From Collinsella aerofaciens (lineage in GTDB: Bacteria > Actinomycetota > Coriobacteriia > Coriobacteriales > Coriobacteriaceae): a DNA stretch of 64,000 nucleotides. The translations under genes were made by a program, and so were the position numbers. The notes under the pieces were generated by a model, which saw only the letters and a program-made list of their open reading frames with translations, made no database searches and was not told the origin of the DNA. The stretch is taken from the NCBI RefSeq assembly GCF_020181355.1, contig NZ_CP084004.1, positions 806,001 through 870,000 of the forward strand, read 5' to 3'. This document shows positions 23,849-33,411 of the stretch, piece after piece (position 1 is the stretch's first letter; the number at the start of each line of letters is the position of its first letter).

Positions 23849-23928
23849 TGTCTCAACTTTGGTGAGACATTTGTCTCACGCCCAAAACCGAATCTGGAAC
23901 GTGTGTCACCTGCCCAAATTGTGTCTCA
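23849..23928. promoter_or_regulatory. Operator-like cluster of TGTCTCA sites before the adhesin gene
   Basis: A perfect palindrome GTGAGACA-TT-TGTCTCAC at 23862-23879, with further TGTCTCA half-sites at 23849-23855 and 23922-23928. All lie within 135 bases of the adhesin start. A dimeric repressor or activator site is the natural reading; the protein is unknown. Confidence 0.55.
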
Positions 23929-23980
23929 TTTCGTAACTTTAGGCTGTTGCAAGGTCTGAGACCGCGAGAAGGGAGACGCG

Positions 23981-26900
23981 ATGAGTAAGTACACGAGGGG
24001 TCTCTTGGCGGTGATACTGGCCGTAGTGCTGGTGTTGCCAGCCGCAGCATTCGCCATGCTGCCCGAGGCCAACGCCAGGTCCAGCACAGGAATGGACGGA
24101 CCGACAGTAAACGGGACGGTCGTCGACCCCGATACTAGCGGACGCTGGGAAATCTGGGCAGCCGGCCACGGCGGTAATAAAGTAACAACCCAAAACGTCG
24201 GTCGAATCTGGACCGACAAGACGGTCAAGGCAACCGAGGAAAACGAAGAGTCGGACTTTTTGACCACGCTTTCGGCGATGTCCTCGACGTCTAATTCAAC
24301 CGTGACGGTCACCACGCCGCTTGACATCGTGATGGTGCTGGATGCCTCTGGCTCTATGGATCACGCTATGGGCGATACTGACGACACTAAGCGCATTACA
24401 GCTCTGAAGAACGCTGCCTATAGCTTTATTGATACCATCGCCAAGCAAAACGAGGGTATCGAGGGTGTCGATAGGCAGCACAGGGTTGCCATTGTTAAGT
24501 TTTCGGGTGATAAGACCGATAAGATCGGCAACGACACGTACGATAAATGGGAATATGGCAGAACTAATACTTACAACTACTCCCAGGTAATGGCGGGCTT
24601 GACCAATTGCTCTGGCGCCGGCGTGACTGATCTTAGGGAAACAATTAAGGCAATCAAACCCGCCGGCGCCACGCGCGCCGATAATGGTCTGCAGCTGGCA
24701 GAGGGCATCACTTCTGGTCGCGCAGATGCCAAGAAGATCGTTGTGTTCTTTACCGACGGCAAGCCAACGAGCTACGACGAGTTTGATTCTAAGGTCGCTA
24801 ACGATGCCGTGACGGCTGCCAAGAACATGAAGGACAGCAAGGCCACCGTTTATACTATCGGCATCTTTGATGGCGCGGACCCCAGCGCTGGTATCCAGGA
24901 TTCGGGAAAAAGCCAAAAAGAGAACAAGTTCATGCAGGCCGTTTCGAGCAACTACCCCAATGCCACGGCATGGGATGCTCATGGTGCACGCGCTGAAAAC
25001 TCCGACTACTACAAGTCGGCGACCAATGCAGAAGAGCTCAAGAAGGTCTTTGACGACATCTCACAGGCCATCACATCGGAGGCGCCTTATCCGACCGAAA
25101 TCCATAAGGGCTACGACGAGACCAAGTCCGGCTACATCACGTTTACCGACGAGCTGGGCGACTTTATGCAGGTCGACAGCTTCACCGAGGTCGTCATCAA
25201 CGGCACGCCGTTTACCAAGACGGACAAAACGGTCAATAAAGAAACCAATACCGACACCTACGAGTTCACCGGCAAGGCAAAAGACCTGCTCATTACCGTG
25301 CAGCGTGCTGGTGATGACAATCCCCAGAAGGGCGATGTCGTAACGGTCAGCATTCCTGCGTCGTTGATTCCGCTGAGCCACTTTAAGACCGTAGACGGCA
25401 AGCTTTCGGTCGACAGCGCTCAGCCTATCCGCGTGAAGTACACCTCGAGCGTGAAGAGCACTGCGCTCGACAACCTGTTTACGCCCGAGAAGGTAACGGG
25501 GCTCAAGGATTACATCGAGAACAATACGACCGTTGCCAACGGCGCCAAGACCGTGAATTTCTACGCGAACAAGTGGGCTGCCGGCGATCTGGGCAATACG
25601 GTTGCGACCTTTGAGCCGGCCGACACCAACCGCTACTACTACTTCCAGAAGCAGACGCCCATTTACACGGACAAGGATTGCACGCAGCCTGCAAAGAATT
25701 CGCTGGCAGATACCGGCACCTATTACTACAAGGATGAGTTTGAGGAGCAGGGCGAAAACGGCGAGGCCAAGCCCGCCTCTGCCGTCATCGAGTTTATCGG
25801 CGGCGACGCTGCGAAGTTTGACGGCGCTATTGTTGCTGACGAGGACGGCAACCTTTCGTTTAGCGTGGGAACCGCGCGCCTAGCCTTTATCGACGAGCTC
25901 CACACCACCAAGGAGAGTGTGGGCGGCAACAACACTGGTACCGCGACCGACGTTCTTAATCCCAAGTGGAACAACATATCCGCCAAGGCGACCGCGACGC
26001 ATGTCAACTCCTACCTGGGCAACAACGGCAAGATCAGCTATAAGTACGACATGACGCCGGTAACGGTGGATACCAAGGATGCCAAGGCCGGCTTTGGCCT
26101 GACCAAGGTACTCGAGGGCCGCGACTGGACGAAGGAGGACACGTTTGAGTTTGGGCTGACGTCCGAGAACGGTGCCCCGATACCCGAGTCCGCGACAGCG
26201 CCCGTGACCGCGTCTGTGACCAAGGACGATCTGGACGACAAGGGTAAAGCTGTCATCGACTTCGGCACGATCAAATACACCGAGCCCGGCACGTACGTCT
26301 ACAGGGTCAGCGAAAAGAACGCCGGGACCACGGTCGATGGCATCGCCTACAGCAAGAATGTTGCGGAAATCACCGTGACGGTGACGCCCAACAAGAAAGG
26401 TGAGCTCAGCGCTGAGGTGAAGGTGACCTCGGGCAAGGCCATGTTCGAAAACGCTTACGCTACGAATCCTGTTGAGTCCAGCGTTACCGACAAGATTGAC
26501 GTAACCAAGGTCCTGACCGGGCGCGACCTTACAGCCGGCGAGTTCAGCTTTGAGCTGCGCGAGGTTAAGGGCGAGGACTCCGAGCTTATCGAGACCGTTG
26601 AGAACGCTGCCGACGGTAAGGTGACGTTCAGCCCCATTGAGTACACCGAGATCGGCCAGCACACCTACACGCTGCGCGAGGTCCCGGGCGACGCCGGCAA
26701 CGGCATCACCTACGACGGCAAGACCTACACCATCGAGACCGTCGTCAAGGACAACGGCGACGGCACGCTCGGTGTAGAGCACAAGCTGAAGGACGTCGAC
26801 GAGGCGAAGTTCAACAACGGCTACAAGCCGAATCCTGACGAGTTCAGCGTCACCGACGAGATCAAGGTCACCAAGGTCCTGACCGGCCGCGACATGACTG

Positions 26901-29887
26901 AGGGCGAGTTCTCCTTCGAGCTCGTCGAGGGCGAGGGCAAGGACGCCAAGGTCGTCGCCACCGGCAAGAACGCCGCCGACGGCACGATTACGATGAGCGC
27001 CGTGAAGTACACCAAGCCCGGCAAGCACACCTACACGCTGCGCGAGGCCAATGGCGGAACCACCAGCAAGGGCATCACCTACAGTGACGCCAAGTACACC
27101 ATCGAGACCACCATTACGGACAATGGCGACGGCACACTCAAGGCCGAGCACGTCCTGAAGGGTACCAAGCCCGCCGAGTTCAAGAATACCTACAGCGTGA
27201 CCCCGATCGACGCAGAGCTCGACTTTGACCTGAGCAAGGCCATCGACGGTCGTGACTGGACGGATGCAGACAAGTTCAGCTTTACCATCACCGCTCCCGA
27301 GGGCACCCCGCTGCCCGACCCCGCAACCGTAACTGTGAGCAAGAAGGACGCGAAGGACGGCATCGCCGCCATCAACTTCGGCAAGATCAGCTACACGGCT
27401 GCCGGAACCTATAAGTACGAGATCCGCGAGAACGCGGGCAGCGCGGCAGGCATGACGTATGACGGACATGTCGCGACCGCCGAAGTGACCGTGACTGATA
27501 ACGGCAAGGGCGTCCTGACCGCCAACGTCACCAAGAAGGAAAGCGGCCGCTTCACCAACACGTACCGCTCTGAGCTCGATTACGCCGCGGCCGGCGGCCT
27601 TAAGCTCAGCAAGACCCTCTCCGGGCGTCCCATGACCGAGGGCCAGTTCACCTTTACCGTGACGCCTGCCGACGAGGCTTCGGCCATCGCGCTCGGCCTG
27701 CACGAGGGCGCCAACGTGTACAAGTCCCCTGCAACGGCAGAGGCAACGGTTGGTCTGATCGACATCCTGGCTGACCATGAGGTCAAGTTTACGCAGGCCG
27801 ACGCGGGCAAGACCTTTACATACACCGTTGCCGAGAAGAACGACGGCCAGCCCGGTTACACCTACGACGACGCCGAGCGCACCGTGACGATCGCTATCGC
27901 CGACGATGGCGCTGGTACGCTTACCGCTACGACGACCGTTTCTGGCGGACCCAATGGCACGCCTGTGGCGGTCCACAAGAGCGGCGAGAATAAGGTCGAG
28001 AGTGCCGTGGCCCCGTTCGTCAACAGCTATAGTGCCACGACCACCGCGACTGGCGGGGCCGGTGCCCAGATCGTCGCCACCAAGACTCTGGCCGGACGTC
28101 CGATGGCCAACGGCGAGTTCTGCTTCGGTATTGCCTATGCGGGTGAGAAGGATGCCATTGAAGGTACCTTCGCCAACAACATCAACGGCCAGGTGAGCTT
28201 TGGCACACTGCATTACACGACTGAGATGCTCGCCGATTTGGTGAGCGCCGGACGCGCCATCCGTACCGACACGGATGCCAAGCTTGCGTGGACTATCAAC
28301 TACACAGCGTTTGAGTACACGTCCCCGCTCGAAGCAAAGGGTATTACTGCCGCAACGCCGAGCTTTAGCTTTAAGGTCATCGTCGTCGACAACGGTGACG
28401 GTACCTTGACGGCAAAGCCCGACTACGGTGGTACCGAGCCCGTGTTCGAGAACGTCTACGGCGCCGAGGCCGCGGATGCCGCACTCGCCGGCACCAAGAA
28501 GCTCCAGGCTGCCGAGGGTCTGACCCCGGCCGATATCACGGGCAAGTTCACCTTCACCGTGACTGCCGACGAGGTTGGTGCCCCGATGCCCGAGCACACA
28601 GCCGTGACCAACGACGCGGCCGGCAACGTGGACTTCGGCAAGATCCACTTTACGCTCGAGGACCTCAACCGTGCTCTGGGCGTGACGACCGATGCTTCTG
28701 ACGACGCATCGAGCGATGCCGAGGCCAACGCCGACGAGGCCGAGGTTGACGCCGACGCTGCCGACACCGACGAGTCCAACGACGAGTCCGAGCCCGCAGC
28801 CCCCACCGCTCCGCGCTCGCACACCTTTACCTACACGGTGACCGAGTCCGGTAGCGCCCCTGGCGTGACCAACGATGTCAACGCCACGCGCAAGGTTTCC
28901 TACACCGTGACTGACGACGGTGCCGGACATCTGAAGGTCGTGCGCGAAGGCGACGACGGTGCTGCCTTCACGTTCACCAACACCTACAGCGTGACGCCTA
29001 CCGATTCTGTGGTGACCGATCAGGTCAAGACGGTCAAGCGCCTAACCGGACGCGACCTTGCAGCTGGCGAGTTCACGTTTGAGCTGCTCGAGGACGACGT
29101 GGTTGTCGCTAGCGGCACCAACGACGTCAACGGCAACGTTACGTTGAACCCGATCCGCTACGAGGCGCCCGGCACGCACACGTACACGCTGCGCGAGGCT
29201 TGCCCCAACGCGCTCGGCCTGTACAAGGGCGTCACCTATGACGGCACGACCTACACCGTCGTGACCACCGTCTCCGACAACGGCGACGGCACGCTGACCG
29301 CGACGCACAAGCTCGAGGGAACTACCGAGTCCGCTGGCTTTACCAACAAGTATCATGCCATGCCCACCCAGGTCTCCATCGGCGCCATCAAGGTGCTCGA
29401 GGGACGCGAGCTCAAGAAGGACGAGTTTAGCTTTAAGCTCGTTGGCGAGGACATCGAGTCCACCGTTACCAACGATGCCGACGGCAAGATCAACTTCGAC
29501 AAGTTCGAGTACGACGAGCCCGGTACGTACGTCTACACCATCAGCGAGGTCAAGGGCGACGAGGCCGGTATGACCTACGACAAGTCCGTCTTTACCGCGA
29601 CCGTCAACGTGGCCGATGATGGCGAGGGTAACCTCAAGGCGAATGTCGCCTTTGCCAAGGGCGACAAGAGCGTCGAGGGTATCGTGTTCAACAACACGTA
29701 CAAGAAGCCCGAGACACCCGTGCCGACACCCGATCCCGGCACGCCCAAGACCGTGACGAACATCGTCAAGACGGTCAAGGGTTTCCTGCCCACCACGGGT
29801 GACCAGCAGGCCGCCGCACTGCTCATGGCATTTGTTATCGCCATGGCCGGCGTCGGAGCCCTGGTCTGGGGTATCCGTAAGCGCTAG
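23981..29887 (+). CDS. Giant LPXTG surface protein: VWA domain plus nine pilin isopeptide repeats
   Basis: A 1968-residue wall-anchored adhesin or pilus protein. It has a signal peptide (basic start, hydrophobic 8-28, AFA). A von Willebrand A domain (~113-365) has MIDAS residues D121-A-S-G-S125, a Thr near 228 and FFTDGKP near 258. Residues ~365-690 are an unassigned stalk. From ~695 to ~1910 come about nine repeats of ~130 residues of the FctA/Spy0128 type, opening K-x-L-x-GRD or GRPM, with EFSFEL strands and closing F-x-N-x-Y; Lys and Asn would form intrachain isopeptide bonds (family knowledge). Repeat 7 is degenerate with a ~40-residue Asp/Glu/Ala insertion. A Pro-rich spacer, LPTTG (~1935), a hydrophobic helix and IRKR complete the sortase signal. 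No sortase gene is in the window. GAAGGGAG precedes the ATG. Confidence 0.93.
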   Translation: MSKYTRGLLAVILAVVLVLPAAAFAMLPEANARSSTGMDGPTVNGTVVDPDTSGRWEIWAAGHGGNKVTTQNVGRIWTDKTVKATEENEESDFLTTLSAMSSTSNSTVTVTTPLDIVMVLDASGSMDHAMGDTDDTKRITALKNAAYSFIDTIAKQNEGIEGVDRQHRVAIVKFSGDKTDKIGNDTYDKWEYGRTNTYNYSQVMAGLTNCSGAGVTDLRETIKAIKPAGATRADNGLQLAEGITSGRADAKKIVVFFTDGKPTSYDEFDSKVANDAVTAAKNMKDSKATVYTIGIFDGADPSAGIQDSGKSQKENKFMQAVSSNYPNATAWDAHGARAENSDYYKSATNAEELKKVFDDISQAITSEAPYPTEIHKGYDETKSGYITFTDELGDFMQVDSFTEVVINGTPFTKTDKTVNKETNTDTYEFTGKAKDLLITVQRAGDDNPQKGDVVTVSIPASLIPLSHFKTVDGKLSVDSAQPIRVKYTSSVKSTALDNLFTPEKVTGLKDYIENNTTVANGAKTVNFYANKWAAGDLGNTVATFEPADTNRYYYFQKQTPIYTDKDCTQPAKNSLADTGTYYYKDEFEEQGENGEAKPASAVIEFIGGDAAKFDGAIVADEDGNLSFSVGTARLAFIDELHTTKESVGGNNTGTATDVLNPKWNNISAKATATHVNSYLGNNGKISYKYDMTPVTVDTKDAKAGFGLTKVLEGRDWTKEDTFEFGLTSENGAPIPESATAPVTASVTKDDLDDKGKAVIDFGTIKYTEPGTYVYRVSEKNAGTTVDGIAYSKNVAEITVTVTPNKKGELSAEVKVTSGKAMFENAYATNPVESSVTDKIDVTKVLTGRDLTAGEFSFELREVKGEDSELIETVENAADGKVTFSPIEYTEIGQHTYTLREVPGDAGNGITYDGKTYTIETVVKDNGDGTLGVEHKLKDVDEAKFNNGYKPNPDEFSVTDEIKVTKVLTGRDMTEGEFSFELVEGEGKDAKVVATGKNAADGTITMSAVKYTKPGKHTYTLREANGGTTSKGITYSDAKYTIETTITDNGDGTLKAEHVLKGTKPAEFKNTYSVTPIDAELDFDLSKAIDGRDWTDADKFSFTITAPEGTPLPDPATVTVSKKDAKDGIAAINFGKISYTAAGTYKYEIRENAGSAAGMTYDGHVATAEVTVTDNGKGVLTANVTKKESGRFTNTYRSELDYAAAGGLKLSKTLSGRPMTEGQFTFTVTPADEASAIALGLHEGANVYKSPATAEATVGLIDILADHEVKFTQADAGKTFTYTVAEKNDGQPGYTYDDAERTVTIAIADDGAGTLTATTTVSGGPNGTPVAVHKSGENKVESAVAPFVNSYSATTTATGGAGAQIVATKTLAGRPMANGEFCFGIAYAGEKDAIEGTFANNINGQVSFGTLHYTTEMLADLVSAGRAIRTDTDAKLAWTINYTAFEYTSPLEAKGITAATPSFSFKVIVVDNGDGTLTAKPDYGGTEPVFENVYGAEAADAALAGTKKLQAAEGLTPADITGKFTFTVTADEVGAPMPEHTAVTNDAAGNVDFGKIHFTLEDLNRALGVTTDASDDASSDAEANADEAEVDADAADTDESNDESEPAAPTAPRSHTFTYTVTESGSAPGVTNDVNATRKVSYTVTDDGAGHLKVVREGDDGAAFTFTNTYSVTPTDSVVTDQVKTVKRLTGRDLAAGEFTFELLEDDVVVASGTNDVNGNVTLNPIRYEAPGTHTYTLREACPNALGLYKGVTYDGTTYTVVTTVSDNGDGTLTATHKLEGTTESAGFTNKYHAMPTQVSIGAIKVLEGRELKKDEFSFKLVGEDIESTVTNDADGKINFDKFEYDEPGTYVYTISEVKGDEAGMTYDKSVFTATVNVADDGEGNLKANVAFAKGDKSVEGIVFNNTYKKPETPVPTPDPGTPKTVTNIVKTVKGFLPTTGDQQAAALLMAFVIAMAGVGALVWGIRKR

Positions 29888-29899
29888 GCACGCTGGCAG

Positions 29900-29925
29900 C
29901 GCCCGGGGCCAAAAGGCCCCGGGCG
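29900..29925 (+). terminator. Terminator of the adhesin gene
   Basis: An 11-bp GC-only stem (CGCCCGGGGCC and complement) with an AAAA loop, 12 bases past the stop. Confidence 0.75.
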
Positions 29926-29966
29926 GCCGGCGGGGAGCCAGAACACAGCCCCCACCCCCACCCCCA

Positions 29967-30001
29967 GCCGCCACGGAGACGTCTCCCTTCTCCGTGGCGG
30001 C
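29967..30001. other. Second hairpin after the adhesin gene
   Basis: A 12-bp stem GCCGCCACGGAG/CTCCGTGGCGGC with an 11-base loop, followed by ACTTTTGT. Its start (GCCGCCACG) is also the start of the arm of the repeat at 30027, so the two may be related. Confidence 0.5.
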
Positions 30002-30026
30002 ACTTTTGTGCGTAGGGGAGGAAGGG

Positions 30027-30190
30027 CCGCCACGAAACCGGCCCATCTACTACGTTTAGTCCCTTACCCCCAACCATGCCAAAAAACGCGAAAACAAAAC
30101 CGCAGGTAGAACGCCTGCGGTTTTGCTCAAAACGAAGGTATGGTCAGGGGTATCGAGTCAAACGTAGTAGATGGGCCGGTTTCGTGGCGG
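30027..30190. repeat. Palindromic element, family D copy 2, different arms (164 bp)
   Basis: Perfect 31-bp arms (30027-30057 and 30160-30190; core CCCATCTACTACGTTT) that are unrelated to the arms of copies 1 and 3. The interior is clearly the same: CCCCAACCATGCC, the central hairpin CAAAACCGCAGG/CCTGCGGTTTTG and GGTATGGTCAGGGG. Confidence 0.85.
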
Positions 30191-30280
30191 GCGGTTCCGG
30201 CTGATCCCCTGGGGACGGAAGAAAACAGATTATTTTGGTCCCGCGAGGATTGCGGAGGCGCTCGTGCAGGGCTGCCCGAA

Positions 30281-30434
30281 CAAAACTATGTCGGTTTACG
30301 GGGCTGAGTCACGAGTCCCCAACCATGCCGATATTCGTGAAAATAAAATCGCAGGTAGACGAGCCGTCATTTTGCAGAAAACGCGGGTATGGATGGGGGT
30401 CCTGAGTTTAGCCCCGTAAACCGGCATAGTTTTG
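30281..30434. repeat. Palindromic element, family D copy 3 (154 bp)
   Basis: The same length, arms and orientation as copy 1 at 23587-23740 (arms 30281-30304 and 30411-30434). The interior hairpin is weaker. With copy 2 and two hairpins it accounts for most of the 29888-30494 gap; 30191-30280 holds nothing recognisable. Confidence 0.85.
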
Positions 30435-30494
30435 AAATGGTATTAAATCGGTGGCAGCCATTTTGCTATGCCGGGGCGGTCAGTCGTTGGGCAA

Positions 30495-31124
30495 CTACCC
30501 TCGCAGGTAGGCGATGGCGATCTGCGTGCGGTTGCGCAGGCCCATCTTTGCAAGGATCGAGCTGATGTGGTTGCGCACGGTGCCTTCGCCCATGTAGGCG
30601 GTGGCGGCGATCTCCTTGTTGTCGAGGCCGCGGGCGATGAGCTCGGCGACTTCGAACTCGCGGTCGGTTAGGCCGGCAAAGGCTGTGGGCCGGCGGGGCG
30701 CGTCGGCTTCGGTGCCCGCCCCATTAAAATCGATATCCTCGATCGCCTTGCCCTCGAGCACGCGTTTGCCATCCATGACCTGTGCCAACGCCGGCGGAAT
30801 GGCGGCGACATCGGTCTTGATCAGGTAGCCGCGGGCGCCCAGTTTAAGCGCCGACACAATGTACTCGTCATCCGAGAATGTCGTCAGAAACACCACGCGC
30901 GCCGTGGGGTCGCGCTCAAGGATTTCGCGTGCCGCCGAAAGGCCGTCGCGTCCCGGCATCTGAATGTCGAGCAGCGCGATGTCGGGCGCGTGCTCGCTGT
31001 AGAGCGCGACCGCCTCGTCGCCATTGGCGCCGGTGCCCACCACTTCGATCTGCGGCTGGGCGCCCAGGATAATCTTGAGCGAATCGACCACTAAGCGGTC
31101 GTCGTCGACAACGATGAGCCTCAT
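30495..31124 (-). CDS. LuxR/NarL-family response regulator
   Basis: A 209-residue two-component regulator. The receiver domain has the acidic pair in VVDDD (8-9), the phosphate-accepting Asp in ALLDIQMPG near residue 53, T in FLTTFSD and K in LIKTD. The C-terminal LuxR helix-turn-helix shows LTDREFEVAELIARGLDNKE and GTVRNHISSILAKMGLRNRT. Its start overlaps the stop of the histidine kinase gene, its partner. It probably controls the divergent ABC exporter at 32464-35791, by analogy with LiaSR/DesKR-type loci. Confidence 0.93.
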   Translation of the reverse strand: MRLIVVDDDRLVVDSLKIILGAQPQIEVVGTGANGDEAVALYSEHAPDIALLDIQMPGRDGLSAAREILERDPTARVVFLTTFSDDEYIVSALKLGARGYLIKTDVAAIPPALAQVMDGKRVLEGKAIEDIDFNGAGTEADAPRRPTAFAGLTDREFEVAELIARGLDNKEIAATAYMGEGTVRNHISSILAKMGLRNRTQIAIAYLRG

Positions 31125-32266
31125 CGGTCCTCATCTCCTTGCTGTTTGGGAACGGTGGCAAACACGCGCCAGCCGCCGGCGCTGGCACGCGGGCCGGCGG
31201 TGAAGGTGCCGCCAAGCGCCTCGATGCGCTCGCGCATGGAGGCGAGCCCCATGCCCTCCGCAGCGCCGCGGCCGCTTGCTTGGACCCCGCCCGCGCCATC
31301 GTCGGTAACGACAAGCTGGTAAAACGACGGATGTTCCATGCATCGTACGGTGACGGTCTGGGCGCAAGCGTGGCGCATGGTATTGGAGAGTGCCTCGCGC
31401 AGGACCGCTGCAAAGCAGTTGGCGACATTTGCGGGCGCATGCTCGGCCAAAACTTCAAGCTCAATCTGCGGGCCGCCGTCCGAGCGCGCGCCTTCAACAA
31501 TGCGTTCGAGCTGCACGGAAAGGTCGACGGCGTTGTCGTTGAGCGCGTGGACGCTGGTGCGCACAAGCTGGAGCGCCTCGTCAACCGTGCGTTTAACGTC
31601 GGCGAAATCGGCGGCGACGCCAGGCTCGTCGGCGTGGACCACGCGTAGGGCTTCGGCCTGCAGCGAGGCGCGCGTGAGCTGGTGCCCGACGTTATCGTGG
31701 ATCTCGCGCGCGATGCGGGCGCGTTCGGCGAGTGTCGCGAGCTCGACTTCGTAGTCCTGGCGGTCGGCAAGGTCGCGGTTGCGCGCTTCGAGCGCGAGGG
31801 CTCGTTCTTGCAGCCCGTCGCGGGTACGGCGCATGCGCTGTTGCTCGCGCTCCAGCTGGGCGGTACGTAGCGATAGCAAGGTGGCGGCAACCGAAAGGAT
31901 GGCGGTCAGCAGGAGCGTTCGGGTGGTGAGCGCGCCGCCGCGAAGGTCCGCGACAAGCGCGCAGACAAACACGGCGCCAATCGCCAGCGCGGGCCAGATG
32001 CGTTCACGGCGCACGCGTCGCGCGATGTCATAGAGGGCGAGGGGCGCAAACGGCACAAACGGCGGTATAAAGACGGCCGCGATGATGTAAACGTAGCTCG
32101 CGGCCTCGCTTGCACGGCGCGTGCGTTCATCCTGTGCCACCTCGGCCAGCGAGGTGGCAATAACGCCAAGGCAAAACGCCGCGACTAGGCGAGCGTCCAC
32201 AGCAAGACCCATGGCGGCCGCAATACAGCACGCCAGCACGATCGATTTGTCGAAAAGCCTGTTCAT
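31121..32266 (-). CDS. Sensor histidine kinase (HisKA_3 / DesK-LiaS type)
   Basis: A 381-residue membrane kinase. About five or six hydrophobic segments fill residues 1-130, followed by a coiled coil (~135-180). The dimerisation/phosphoacceptor segment reads RARIAREIHDNVGHQLTRAS, with His in the E-I-H-D motif of HPK7 kinases. The ATPase domain has the N box LREALSNTMRHA and glycine box GMGLASMRERIEALGG. The frame stays open upstream to 32428, but I start at the ATG at 32266, just before the first membrane helix; no strong ribosome site is visible. It overlaps the regulator gene by four bases. Confidence 0.92.
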   Translation of the reverse strand: MNRLFDKSIVLACCIAAAMGLAVDARLVAAFCLGVIATSLAEVAQDERTRRASEAASYVYIIAAVFIPPFVPFAPLALYDIARRVRRERIWPALAIGAVFVCALVADLRGGALTTRTLLLTAILSVAATLLSLRTAQLEREQQRMRRTRDGLQERALALEARNRDLADRQDYEVELATLAERARIAREIHDNVGHQLTRASLQAEALRVVHADEPGVAADFADVKRTVDEALQLVRTSVHALNDNAVDLSVQLERIVEGARSDGGPQIELEVLAEHAPANVANCFAAVLREALSNTMRHACAQTVTVRCMEHPSFYQLVVTDDGAGGVQASGRGAAEGMGLASMRERIEALGGTFTAGPRASAGGWRVFATVPKQQGDEDR

Positions 32267-32463
32267 ACGGGTATTGTACGCGAAGCCGCGCGTGGTGGAG
32301 GGGCCGCCTGCGCAACTGTGACATTCCTCCCATGCGGCAAATCGGGGGCGTCGGCAGGCCACGCGGCCAAGCCTCGCACTCGTGACAAAGCTCACTGGTG
32401 CGCGCCGGCGGCTCCTGCGATGATGCAATCGTACCGGGCCGCAATCAACGGAAGGGCCGCCTC

Positions 32464-33402
32464 ATGACAGACATCGTCCACGTCGAAAACCTCGTCAAGC
32501 GCTATGACGATCTTATCGCGCTCGACCACTTTAACCTGAGCATCGCCCCCGGCGAGATCTTTGGCCTGCTCGGCCCCAACGGCTCGGGCAAAACCACGTC
32601 CATCAACTGTATCCTGCAGCTGCTTGCCTACGATAAGGGCACCATCGAGTTGTTCGGCGAGCCCATGACGCCCGCCCGCTACGACCTCAAGCGCCGCATC
32701 GGTGTGGTGCCGCAGCAGGTGGCGGTGTTCGACGAGCTCACCGTGCGCGAGAATATCGACTATTTCTGCAGCCTTTACGTTAGCGACCGTAAGCGCCGCC
32801 GTGCGCTCGTGGACGAGGCGATCGACTTTGTCGGCCTGGGCGACTTTGCCAAGTTCCGCCCCGGCAAGCTCTCGGGCGGCCTGGCACGTCGCCTCAACAT
32901 TGCCTGCGGCGTTGCGCACAAGCCCGAGCTCATCTTCTTTGACGAGCCCACGGTGGCAGTCGACCCGCAGAGTCGCAACGCCATCCTGGAGGGCATCTGC
33001 CGCTTGCGCGACGAGGGCGCTACGGTGGTGTATACCAGCCATTACATGGAGGAAGTCGAGCAGATTTGCAGCCGCATCATGATCATGGACGGCGGCCGCG
33101 TGCTGGCGCAGGGCACCAACGACGAACTCAAGCGCATGATTCAGATGGGCGAGCGCGTGACCGTCGAGGTCGGCGCCGTCGAGACCGCCACGGTTGAGCG
33201 CCTGCGCGCCCTCGAGCATGTGCTTTCGGTTGGGCTGTCGGGCGGCGAGCTCGTCTGCACCTGCGAAGCGAGCCCGCACAATCTGGTCGACATCCTCGAT
33301 ACGCTGCGCGCCGCCGACGTGGCGCTCGGCCGCGTGTGGAGCGAGCCGCCGACTCTCAACGACGTGTTCCTCGAGATCACCGGCCGCGAGCTGCGCGACT
33401 AG
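32464..33402 (+). CDS. ABC transporter ATP-binding protein
   Basis: A 312-residue ATPase of the exporter (CcmA/DrrA-like) type. Walker A GPNGSGKTT is near residue 38, the Q loop at VVPQQVAVFDELTVRENI, the signature LSGGLARRLNIA and Walker B LIFFDEPTVAVDP follow, with a switch His in YTSHYMEE. Residues ~225-312 are the C-terminal extension common in drug and lantibiotic exporters. It leads a three-gene operon with two ABC-2 permeases and is divergent from the two-component pair at 30495-32266. An AAGGG site lies about nine bases before the ATG. Confidence 0.93.
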   Translation: MTDIVHVENLVKRYDDLIALDHFNLSIAPGEIFGLLGPNGSGKTTSINCILQLLAYDKGTIELFGEPMTPARYDLKRRIGVVPQQVAVFDELTVRENIDYFCSLYVSDRKRRRALVDEAIDFVGLGDFAKFRPGKLSGGLARRLNIACGVAHKPELIFFDEPTVAVDPQSRNAILEGICRLRDEGATVVYTSHYMEEVEQICSRIMIMDGGRVLAQGTNDELKRMIQMGERVTVEVGAVETATVERLRALEHVLSVGLSGGELVCTCEASPHNLVDILDTLRAADVALGRVWSEPPTLNDVFLEITGRELRD

Positions 33403-33411
33403 GGGACAGCC

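Noticed and set aside
23587-30434. Composite transposon or integron around the adhesin gene
   Set aside because: The bracketing repeats have no transposase or integrase and no target duplications that I can identify.
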